A stretch of 64,000 nucleotides of DNA from Synchiropus splendidus. Its lineage: Eukaryota; Chordata; Actinopteri; Syngnathiformes; Callionymidae. Below are positions 25,761-36,533 of this stretch, piece by piece (within the stretch, counting starts at the first letter, position 1; each line of letters starts with the position of its first letter). The notes beneath the pieces were generated by a model that searched no databases, had not been told where the DNA came from, and saw only the letters and a program-made list of their open reading frames with translations. The DNA is taken from NCBI RefSeq assembly GCF_027744825.2, contig NC_071345.1, forward strand, positions 8,019,501 to 8,083,500, written 5' to 3'. The position numbers were made by a program, and so were the translations under genes.

Positions 25761-28700
25761 TTCTGCGTCAATGTAAGAAGCAAAAGTCACTAGTAGATAG
25801 TCGCTATTTGACGCTCTGGGAGTGAGAATGGCTTTCCAAGATCAAGGACCATCGCACTCAAATTTCCTCTGAGAATTTGGCGCCCCCCTGTGGCTCAGAG
25901 TCACTTTCCTGATTTAGAATATAAAAATCGCAGTCACCGTCAAAGTAGAATAACAAAACACTTGACACCGCCGATTCGCTGTTTAGCTTGTTGTTATGCT
26001 ATTGTAAACCGCCATTAACCCTCGATTGTCGGCGCTGCTCAGCGCCCCCATTTAACATCGTCCATTAGTTCCTCGTGGGCTGATATCTCTGGACACTGAT
26101 GACTCACAGAGCGCGCTCAGTCTGACCTTCCAGCTACCGAACAAATGATTAACCTTTACGCGCATTCAGCGCCTTGTTCGCTTCATTACTTGATGAAATT
26201 TTAATTATGAAGAGGGAATCGTGTTCATAAAAATCCCTCCCTGTGAAATGACGCCGAAACCACTCTCCCTTCAATGGCATCGGCTTCAGTTCACTTCCTT
26301 GTCTCAGCCTGTCCAGGGCACATCTCTATTCAAGTTCAAACAAACTGTAAGGAAACCTCCCACAGAGGAATCCATGAACCCTGACGTCTGGTTACCAGCA
26401 AAAAACTCCATCGCAACTTCATCAACAGCAAACGTGGACATTACAACATATTCCCTGAAGATACCCACCAGCGCGTGAAGCTCCGGAGTATTTACGACTT
26501 TCCAGCAGAGTGTTGCTGCAGGAGGATCACCAGCTTCCCAACACTGTCGGTGCGACGTACACACCCAGGATGTAGCCTCATTACCGAGACAAAATGGGGT
26601 TTGGGATAAACAAGCAACCAACTTTAGCAGCGTCGGAGAAGGGGGGGGAGAAGTGGGACAACGATGCTCTGGCAACTCTGTCAAGCATGAATAATGGAAT
26701 AAAGACACAAGGAAATTGAGGAAACCGAGCTGAAACCAGTTTAGAAATAGAGCAAATATTCTCTCACGCAAGTCTTTATCTTCATTAACTTGCACGGACT
26801 GATGTAGATATTGGCAGGACAGACTCGGTGATGGAATTGAACCTCCTCGGTTTGAAGGATGGCTTCATTTCTGTGGGGTCCAGCTTGAGTACCGCTGCTC
26901 CAACCAGGAGAAAAAAGCCTTCATTTTGGTTTTGGCACAATAACTATACTGTATCACTACAAGTCTCACTGAATAGAAAGTTGTCTCACGAGGGTGAAAA
27001 ACTGCTGAAAATAGGCGTCATCTTTAAAATCTGTTGCAGCTTCAAGGAGGCAAATAAACAATCTCTTCATTTGCAGTTAAGACGGAAAAATTGTGTGAGT
27101 CGCTTAGACTGTAAAGTCATGTAAAAGATCCCTAAGGAACTGTTTAAGTCTTTTGTAAAAGTTTTAAGATTTTTGTAGAACTTTTTAGCTGCACTTCATG
27201 TTTGAAAACTCAGGGACATTTGGTGGGTTTGGTTCGCGTTACCAAACAAAAACATCATACTATAACAGCCTTCCTTTCCCTGAGCGTTGATTCCCAGATG
27301 ATGATGTTTAGTTGTTGCTACAAGGATCTCACTCCGTTACACTTCATACATGGCGTGTGCTTTTGCTTCAGAACTTGCCATATAGTTCCATATCCACACA
27401 GTTGCCCAGGTCCACGCAGCTGAGTCAGGAAGGCTGGTCTCACCTGCGCCAGGTCGGAATCCTGTTCCTGCTTCCCTCAAAGTTCAAACACTCATTCTAA
27501 TGTTGGGACCTGTTTCCAACAATCGCCTCATTTTAAGCAGGTGCGCAACCCTCTTCCGGTTTGCGTTGGTGATTTTTCGGTTCCACTTCAGTGTTTCAGT
27601 TTTGGTGGTTGCACTTCAGCTTTTGTGATTGCGTTATTATGAGTGTTTCTTTGTTGAGTGTTGCAGTTTTGCTATTACGATTCCGTTTTAGTGGGTGTTT
27701 CTGGGTTTGTCTTTGGCCCTTCAGGGCCACCGTACTGTTTGCATCGCGAAGTAGTTTATTTATGCTAATATACATTCCTTTATCTAAACGGAACCATTCA
27801 TTTTTATTCCATAATCCTGCAGTGTTGTGAAGCAGCCAGCAACATCTGCAAAAGGTCGACCGCTCTAGATGGATTGAGTAACTTTAAATTGCGATTTGAG
27901 TTTCCTTTTTCCCTGGTATTTTTAGTATTTTTTTGCCATTTATCTATCTACATTTTTTGTATATTATTTGAGATATATTTTAGCGAAGGTCCTTCATGAC
28001 TTTAGAAAACAGGTAGCTCTGCAGACTTTCACAGGTCAACACTCTTACATAAGCAATGACCCAAAACGGTGCGAGAAACACGCTGCAGCCTCTTTGATAT
28101 CAACTCTCACAGAATGCGCCTCACGAACCAGATATAAGTTAATTAAGGCCGGCAGCTCAGTCCCACTTTCTTTCCTTCGACACCATTAATTATCCACCTT
28201 TGTTAACCACAAACTCGGAGACCTTTGATCAAGAATACCACGCTGGAGAGAGTGGTGAGAGTGATAGTGCCCTGTCAGCTGGAAACATGCTGCGCTGACC
28301 AGAACTGGGCTGCTGTGCTTGACAGTGGTGTAGCAGAGAAGCAGGAAAGTGCAGCTGGAAGACTCAACAGTGGAGCAGCGGTGAATGAGGACAGGCCCAT
28401 GATGGACAGCTCCCTCGCTCACGGGCAGGTCACTGGAATCATCAGAACACCTGAGTGGCTCTCACACACACACACACACACGCGTGGCAGGAAGCTCCGC
28501 AGCTCGCAGGAGTAATTCAGCAGCGCACTCCTGTATTCATGTATTCACTCTGATTAAACTGAAAGGTGGCGCCGCCAAACAGCTCCTGTTCTTGATTACC
28601 GCGCCGCCTGCGCGGGTACATTCCTGAAGTCCCACTCGCTTTGCCTCCCATGTTTTGTTCCCTTTCTCTGCACCGGAGCTGTCAAGAGGCAAAGTTTTAT

Positions 28701-29009
28701 CTCGTCTTCAAGACGTCCACATGGTTCTGCTTTCCAAGACGCGGCGAGGGTGAAGAGCGACTGCGGCTTTGATGTTTGGAGCAAGGCAGGCAGCGACAGG
28801 AAGGCACTCGACAGTATTCACAGTGACGTGTGACAACACATGCTTCTCCCGTCCACCTGACACTGTTTGGATCTGCAGTCCTCAAACGTTTCTGATCAAG
28901 TTATTGTTCTATGTCGGGATTTACGTTGCATTATGGGCTGGTCATCCCTTAAATATGACCAGAGAAAAGTGTAAAGTTATGTATCTACAAAATTAAGTAA
29001 TCTGTTTCG
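25761..29009. other. intergenic, nothing recognised
   Basis: There is a short (CA)n at 28463-28481. A 163-codon - strand frame at 26304-26795 has no recognisable domain. Confidence 0.35.
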
Positions 29010-29095
29010 TAGTTTTACTCAAGGAGGGCCACCTAAGTGGAGTCAAAGGGCCACATGTGGCCCCCGGGCCGTACTTTGCTTAGCACTGGTTTAGA
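29010..29095. mobile_element. remnant of a hAT-type element end
   Basis: GGGCCACATGTGGCCCCCGG followed by GCCGTACTTTGCTTAGCACTG resembles the right end of hAT elements that normally finish TTTGCCCACCCCTG. It is solitary. Confidence 0.35.
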
Positions 29096-29290
29096 ATGAC
29101 TAGGGTGGATCTGATTAGAAAGGTGTCTATCAGAAGGAAAGCTCTTGAAGAAGTTTGGAGACCAAGTCAGGCAGGCCAGACCCAGGTGGTTTGGACACAA
29201 GGAGAGGTGAGACAGGGAACATGTTGGATCAAGAATGTTAGAAATGGAAGCACCTGGCAAAAGAAGGAGAGGAAAACTAAACTGTTTAGA
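29096..29290 (+). mobile_element. fragment of LINE ORF2 C-terminus
   Basis: A shifted + frame reads DQVRQARPRWFGHKER, then DREHVGSRMLEMEAPGKRRR, the typical end of fish non-LTR retrotransposon ORF2 (VREARLRWFGHVQRRD...). A stop interrupts it. It runs directly into the purine tract. Confidence 0.65.
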
Positions 29291-29690
29291 AGAAGATGAT
29301 GAAGACAAAGGAGGAGGGGTCAAGGAAGGAGGAGGAGAAGGAGCAGAAGAAGGTGGTGGAGGAGGAAGAGGAGGGGAAGATGAAGAAGAAGGAGGTGGTG
29401 GTAGAGGAGTAGGAGGAGAAGGAACAGAAGAAGGTGGAAGAGGAGGAGAAGAAGATAAAGAAGAAGCAGGTCGAAGAGGAGGAGAAGACAAAGAAGAAGG
29501 AAGAGGTGGTGGTAGACGAGTAGGAGGAGAAGGAACAGAAGATGGTGGAAGAGGAGGAGAAGAAGACAAAGAAGAAGGAGGTATAAGAGGAGGAGATGAA
29601 CGAGGAGGAAGAGAAGCAGATGATGATGAAGAAGGAGGCAGAAAAGCAGAAAGAAAAAGACAGGAGTAGGTGAAGGTGAAGGATTACAAG
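29287..29690. repeat. ~400-bp homopurine GGA/GAA tract with an internal 111-bp period
   Basis: The + strand is almost all purine in irregular GAA/GGA triplets. Segments 29393-29469 and 29504-29580 are nearly identical at a 111-bp spacing (37 triplets). Open frames on both strands (Glu/Gly-rich, Pro/Ser-rich, Leu-rich) follow from the triplet composition. No protein function is claimed. Confidence 0.9.
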
Positions 29691-29779
29691 ATCTGACACC
29701 AAGAAGCTCTATTGAATAGTCTGGAATTTCCATCACACCGTCAACTACTGCTCAAGAACTTTTGGTCTTTGTGAAGATC

Positions 29780-29945
29780 ATTTCTCCCTGGACAGGCAAC
29801 AGAAAACAAGCTTTTAGACGGTGGGAGGAAATCAGAGCGCATGAGGAGAACATCCAAACTCCCAAGAGCTTCCTTGAGCTGGACTCAGACCCACAACCTT
29901 CCAGCTGAGTCTGCAGCACTTCCTCTGAAGCCAGTTGTCTGGACC
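29780..29945. repeat. fish LINE/SINE tail-like repeat
   Basis: GGTGGGAGGAAATCAGAGCG, GAGAACATCCAAACTCC and ACCCACAACCTTCCAGCTG match the widespread fish repeat with GGGAGGAAACCGGAGTA and GAACATGCAAACTCC. It is diverged. Confidence 0.5.
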
Positions 29946-32900
29946 AAGCAGGACTAGCGTTCAAACTTCAGCGCGCTGGTCGGTGGATCAATGTTTGTCA
30001 AGAGATCTCAGATTCTTATGAGGACGGGTCAATACGGCTTCGCTAGAGTCGGATGGCCCGACTTGACAAGCGGACGCCTGGGCTCCAGTTCGGAGCAGGA
30101 ATGTCAATGACCAGCCTGGAGCAAATGAGCCACGGCGTAATGACATGGGGAGGATAGCGGCACATTCCTCTCCCTTCATCAGTCAGTGGTGGCGAGCAGA
30201 GGTGCGGCGTGACTGAGACGGAGAGCTTCTTAAAGCCGGCCGGACAGTCGGCGCCAGAGAGGGCGTTTTAGGAAACGTGTTGGAGGCTGATAAATGTTGT
30301 CTTTGGGGCGAGGAGTCACGATGAGATATTATAAATGGCTGCCAACTGATACCCTCGGACCAGTGGAACGATGAGGAAGAAATGTGAGGAAATGAGCGCA
30401 TTCTGGGGGGAAAATGGATCGTGCGAGATGGAGGACGCTGCGGGGGGCGGAGGAGATGTGAGCTCCGCTCGGGATGGAGCTTTAATGTGAGTCAAAGTGA
30501 GATTCCGCTTGATAAATGAACATCATAATTCCTAGATAAAAAAAAAAATGCTGAGGCAGCACGAAACAGATGTTTCTGTCGAACAGATGGGAGAACTGAA
30601 GCGACAGCATCTGTGGCATGTTCAGTTTAGTTACTTCTCCACCGAGTCTCTACATTGAGTCTCAGTCCGATGACTCAGCTCGTCTTTAACCCGCGACGTT
30701 CCGTCTGTCTCTGACTCGGATGATGGAGTATTTCATCTGAGGACGGCCACAGGTTGAATCCCAAAGAGAAAAGTCAAACGCCTCTCACTGAAATATTGAG
30801 ACGTGGAATTATGAAATCATTAGACTCTGGCAGCGCGTGAGTCAAAAAGTTTGGAGATGAGCCTCGTATCGGGGGAATTAAAATGGCTGCCGCCCATTTA
30901 TGTGGCGTTTATTGCCGCGTGTAAATCAGGGAGTCGACGAGAGTCGCGGGATTCATGAGGACAGTCGTCTCCTGTGAATGATGGAGTGGCGCTGAACCAC
31001 AAAAGTCTTTGGAAATAAAGTGGGAAATGAGACAGTGACTGATGCTTATTGGTAATAATGATGGGATGATAGTTTGAGAGGAACAGGGCAGCGGCCGGTC
31101 TGACCTTGTTTTCCAAACTTCAAGTGCTCATTTGTTTTAACAGTCGCCGCCAAACTTCATCTGTCTAGAATGTGAGAGTTGTCATGTCATAAATAGTGCT
31201 GTCAGTATCAGGGGAGATTGGTTTTGAATGGTTTGGATTTATGTTAAAAGAGGCCGCCCCCTAGTGATCCGGACCACAAGTGGCTCTGGTGTCACAGTCG
31301 CCTCCAACCATTCCCCCTGACTGCACTCTCTTCTTCACCTCGGTGACTAAATGATCAACACGTGTGTGTGGTTATGTGAACTAAAACCTGTGAAAACCTG
31401 TAATATAAAGAAAAGTTCAACATTATCAATACAATTATATCAATCTTATATAGAATATTAAATTATTTAGCATCAAAAAGTTAATATCAGCAGTTATATA
31501 ATCAGGAAATGTGAAAAATAGTGTGGAGAAATAAAAATACGTAGGTATAAACTGCATCGGAAGAAGGCAAATAAATAATAGAAAATAACTTTGAATGAAT
31601 TTGTGAACCATGAGAGTGAATAATAAGTTGAAAATAAATGAATTGGAACTCTTGAAGAGCATTTAAAATTCACCCTCTTCCCTCGAACTTCTGCTCATCT
31701 CATTCAAGCTAATGCTAATGTTTTTCCATGATGAGTTGGAGAATGGCACGGCACAACATCCCTCGCCCCCTGGACCACCTCCTCTTTGGTTCTCCATTTG
31801 ATCAGGGTCAATATGCGAAGTGGGAAGGCAGAGGCGGAGTCAGCGGTGCGTCGATAGCGACTTCTCCTCTGTCATCCTCATTTCAACATGTTGAGACGAT
31901 GTGGTTGGTCCTTCAGCAAGCGCCGACAAAAGAAATGCCCTGGTTCACACGAATGCCAAGACAAAGAAGGCAAGATGTCGTATGAACTGCGGCTGGACAC
32001 AATGGAAAAGTACAGAAGATTGTACGAAGCCATTGTGCAGTACGATGCTGAATATGAGACGAGGCGACGAGGCTAGCTACCAAGCTAACAAGAACATTAA
32101 TCCACAGTGTGAAGTGGAAGAGCGAAAGACGGAATTGAAAGGAACTGAAAATAAATCAATTACGACTGATGTCAAAAATCCGAATTTATGATGGAGTAAA
32201 GCAAAGACCGTGTGTGTTGAGTGTGTGTGTCGCACAGCTAACAGGCTAACAGGCTCGTCCCATCTCTGCGCAGGAGTTAGCTCTTCCATCCATCAGCATA
32301 TTTACTGTTGAAGACACGTGGCGCCGCACACATCAACAACAACATCAAGAACCAACCTTGTCTGCAGAGTTCACACTTGATCTTGTCAGAGCAGCGAGAG
32401 GAAACAACCGAGTGGAACCAAGCCGCCGGCTCTCGCGGCTGCCACTGATCAATCTCCATTTCCTGCAGTCAAACACACTCTCCAGAAGAGGTTTAATTAC
32501 AACCGAGGCTTGGTGGAAGCCCGTCAAGCCTCCCGTGAGAGTCAGGTTCCCCCTCGCCTCGGCGTCAGCGCGGACAAATAAGCAAACTCCTGCGGTGAGT
32601 TGCAGACGCGGGACGCAGGGCTGATCAAAGCACCTCCGGGAACGTCAGGGACGCGAGCGGGAGAAGAGCCTGGAATATGTTCAAACACCTCCGGGCCAAT
32701 TAGGAGCAACGCTGCATTATTGAGGCTTGTTTTGGGCCAAAGACGGAGGAAAAGTGCTGCTCAGCAAAACAGAAGTGGATTTTAATTAATGAACGCTCAA
32801 AAAAGAAGACTTGGCACTTTGAGGACGTAGATCTGATGCACTGTAGCGTCACGTACTGTAGCGCCTCAACTTTCTGCCTCAATGTGTCCTGTGCTGACAC

Positions 32901-35464
32901 TCGCCCACAGCAGCCGCCCGAAGTCAGTCGACTATTTTATAGTGCAATATTCACTGCCATCATGAACCTGCAAAATACATACATTTGATTTACATTACAT
33001 TTTATTTCTAGCATTATTATTGCTATGAAAATGAACCGAAATAGAAAGAATCCAAGTTATTAAAAATTGAATGTAACAGTGTACAATACAATCCATGTGA
33101 ATAAGTAATAAATAAATAAATAAATATGAAGTAAATAAATATAGTAAACAGTAAACGGAGAAGTAATCTGCCTGAATTTTTTACATTATTCAGTATATTT
33201 CATTAGATTACATTTTAAAAAAAGAAAAAAGATGATTTTACAAATGAATATTAGTATGAATAAAAAGAAGAGTGGTATGGTAGTTGAAGAGAGAGACGCC
33301 CGGAACACTCTGTGAGGTGGGGTCTGCACCCCAGGGGTGGACGTCCAACCCCGCGTTGGGCGCCATACCATCCTTTCTCTCTCCTCCTCTCTTTGTCACG
33401 GTGCTGGTGATGAAGCGCAGGTGTTGCTCTGGCTACTGCCCTCCTCCACGCCGCCTCAGCACCCAGCAGTGCCCACCACACATGGCCGCCCCTCCCCAAA
33501 AACTGTTGCTTTTGAAAGCTCGCACCAGCCATCAAAGAAGTCCGACTGCACCTGACATCAATAAAAGTCGGCGACTAAGAGCCGCAGGATGCCGGTCAGA
33601 CATGCAGCTGATTATTTATATCACAGTGCAACCTCCCGCCGCGTGATCTGCTTCTCCAGTAAATACTCATGTGTCAGGGGTGTCTGGGTGGCAGCGAGCG
33701 GTTTGCTGTGATGAGATTCTTCAAATGAGCTGGTTCATCTGGACTTTATAAAAAGAGACGGCGCTCACTTGTGGGCGAGAACTTGGGCTTATTTAGCTGA
33801 AACTCAGTGGGAGTTTTCATATGCGCCACATAACCAATGTTTTGTTTGTGAGTGATGTGGTGTTAATTGGTGCGAGACAAACCCCTCCACCTGTACTGCA
33901 GAGCTGCTAGCCGTTAGAACAGCTGTTGGACTGACATGGACAACACCATGAGGCAGGACATCTCTGAGCAAGAGGCCCGAGGCGTCACACGTCGACTATC
34001 TTCGAGTGGAATCCCGCGTCCAATGTAGTCGTTCAAACAGGAAGGTTGTGTTCGGTGGTGCAGGAGTTTATCGCCCCTTACGTCACCATGATCACATGAG
34101 GTGCATATACATACTCCAGGTGACATGAAACTGTATTCCAAGAGAGCTTATAGAGATACTTACAGTAGCGCCACCCCTGGTGGCTGGTGTCAGGAAATGC
34201 AGCAGGAAAGGAAACATTTCTTCAATCGACGTCAACAAGCGACGCCCAGTGACGCAGACGTCCACCTGACTAGCCACGACATGATACACAACCCAAGCTT
34301 GAACATCTGAAGCTGCTGGGAAAGAGAAGTCTGTGATTATCCAGTCCAGGGGTGGCCAAGCAGTCAGAGGCTAAGAAGCACATTGTTTTACTGTGACATT
34401 GAATAATAGGTGAAACACATGCCATACATTTAGTTTAGGGAATGACAAAGTGACATGTTGAACTAAGTCTTGTAAATTGCTCGGTTAGCCGCAGGTAGGC
34501 CAGGTTTGACCCAGTCCCTCCAGGGGCTGCTGTGGCCAAAGACGCCTGATCTTGTAGCAGATTCAATCCTAAAAAATGTTGTGAAAGTTGCGATCATTTA
34601 TGGTTTTGTAACAACGTGACAGAAAATAAGGACCTTTGCCAATGAACTTGTAAAGAAAACTGAGGTTTTTAGCCTAAAAACAAAAACAAAATATGCTTTT
34701 TGCGTATTTCAAGTGCAGAGTACACATGCACACACAAAATAAATGTGAATGCTAACTAAAAAATGATGATAAAATATGTCCTTCTAATATCTGATGACGT
34801 TTCATCAGTAGTTTCTGGGCTGACAATGTGTAGTGAGCGCTTGTTGTTTTGTTACAGAGCTCCTCACAAGGGTGGAGACTGACAGACGCTTGGATGGGTG
34901 GAGTCTGAGAAATATAGGCGGGCAATGTTGGTGTGTGCGTGTGACCGGAGTAGTTCAGCGGCTCATGATTCCAGCCATTTGAAACAGCAACTGCTGATAT
35001 GATACACAGAGTCGGGATGTAGAGTGTCAGAACTAGTGCGGAGAGAGATGGATCTCGTGGTCAGCCATGTTTGTTTACGTCTGCCCAGCAACGTTTGGGC
35101 GCGCTGCAGCAGTGAGCACCGCATTTTAGTTCTGTCTGTTCTACATTTCATGGGAATTTGGACAATTACAAATGGATTCAGAATCGTTTATATATTCATA
35201 TTATGTAATATTTGTGGGCAAATGTGAGTGTTCAGAGTTGCACATGACTTCATCTCAACAAGGAGAAGGAGGGAATATGATGACGCACACGACGCCTATA
35301 GTGATGGACTTTCTGTCGCGGTGACTGGACAGAACTGCAAAGCTACGCAGAACCTGCAGGGATTGCTAAAAATTGTGATCCTAGTTGCAATCGCCATCTC
35401 ATTATCTCAACATTTCTTCTCCGCCGATGCCATATGTCTCCCAAAAAAAGACCCCACACGTAGT
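29946..35464. other. intergenic between the LINE tail and the utrn 3' end
   Basis: No gene is recognised. It contains short AT-rich and (AAAT)n runs (33105-33126) and a CAGGGGTGGCCAAG motif at 34347-34360 that could be a lone hAT end. A 62-codon frame at 31888-32076 (+) has a protein-like charged composition but no family I know. Confidence 0.35.
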
Positions 35465-36524
35465 GTAGTTGTTACAAAAATTTTATTTAGAATAAAACAA
35501 CGTAGCCATATTACACATATCGTGATGTTCTATTTTACATACCTCAGGAAAAATGACACCTTTTCATTACGATTGTGATCAAGACAATCAATCAATATGA
35601 GCCGACGGTCAGAGGAGGCTATAGTAGTGTTGTTCAGTCCACAAGTTTTACAGGATAGTATAGCGCACAAGAACACGACGCGGTGAAAGGACCCGAGCTC
35701 GCGGGCCTGAGGGGGGATCGGATGGTCCATCGTGACAGGCGTCTAGCTCCAGCAGGCCACAGACTCATGGTAGTACAGTAATAGTGACTCGTTTTTTGTA
35801 ACTCCTCATTGAGGTGGACACTGATACAGGAAGCAACCAGGTTGTCAGAGTTCTAAAAAGACACACAACTGTTTACAATCCACACAAAACTGTGTCTATG
35901 AGTCTGAGGTAGCAAGGCAATCATGGCTTTCCTCTGATTTCTCGACAAATAGCTTTAGAAAACTACTCTAGTATTGACGCGGGCCTCTTACGAACCCCAT
36001 ACCTGTTAAAATCTAGATTTATTTCCAAAATCTCTCTCTTTGTACACAATACCACTTTATACTCTTTTGGACCAGTTTTCCACTCTTGGAATGACAAACT
36101 GTTGAGGCACAGACGGGGTGAAGTTCATATTCAAATCGAAGCCTGGCATTGGTTTAAAGGGGGAACCGGACATCAACGCCAGGAGCAAACCTAGCATCGG
36201 AATGACGAAAGAATTGTAACAGTGTGATTTCCAAAAAAAGGGGGTTTGGAACCCCTAACATTTCTGTGACAAACGGACAGAGCATGTTTGAATATACACC
36301 CGACGCCCCCGTCCCATCTTCATGGTGCTGAGTGGAAACAAATGGCGGACAGATGCGGAGGCTGGTTCTGTTCTACGGTTCAGGTTATGTACAGTTTGCA
36401 TAGTACAAGACGAAGGTGGGACGAATGGTTAAGTTGTCTGGTCCTGTGCGTCTTTGGGTTTTAAAGGTGAAAGTTTTTTGGGGGGTTCCGACATCTTCAC
36501 GTGGTTACTGGCAACGTCCGTCCT
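35465..36524 (-). other. utrn: proposed utrn 3' UTR
   Basis: This is unique-looking sequence without recognisable repeats between the proposed stop and a good polyadenylation signal, about 1.06 kb long. The extent is inferred from the two ends only. Confidence 0.4.
35482..35487 (-). promoter_or_regulatory. polyadenylation signal AATAAA for utrn
   Basis: On the - strand this reads CTAAATAAAATT. A GT/T-rich downstream element (GTGTGGGGTCTTTTTTTGGG) lies about 22-42 nt further on (35460-35441), which is the expected arrangement for cleavage near 35465. Confidence 0.5.
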
Positions 36525-36533
36525 CACATCACC
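36525..36533 (-). CDS. utrn: utrn terminal coding exon: V-M-stop
   Basis: The acceptor CGGCAG lies at 36539-36534, with a branch-point-like CTAAC about 40 nt upstream. It is followed by GTG ATG TGA in phase 0. Human utrophin ends R-P-Q-A-M; here the reconstructed end is R-P-Q-V-M. The call rests on phase, this match and the acceptor, so it is an inference. Confidence 0.55.

Noticed and set aside
26304..26795. 163-codon - strand frame as a possible gene or missing utrn exon
   Set aside because: No similarity to the utrophin tail or any family I know.
29033..29736. Pro/Ser-rich, Leu-rich and Glu/Gly-rich frames of 138-178 codons
   Set aside because: They arise from the GAA/GGA triplet tract on both strands and carry no conserved domain or gene context.
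34150..34220. Possible missing utrn exon (E-E-M-F-P-F or P-D-T-S in two frames)
   Set aside because: Similarity is limited to a few residues split between two frames, and it lies beyond the proposed 3' UTR.
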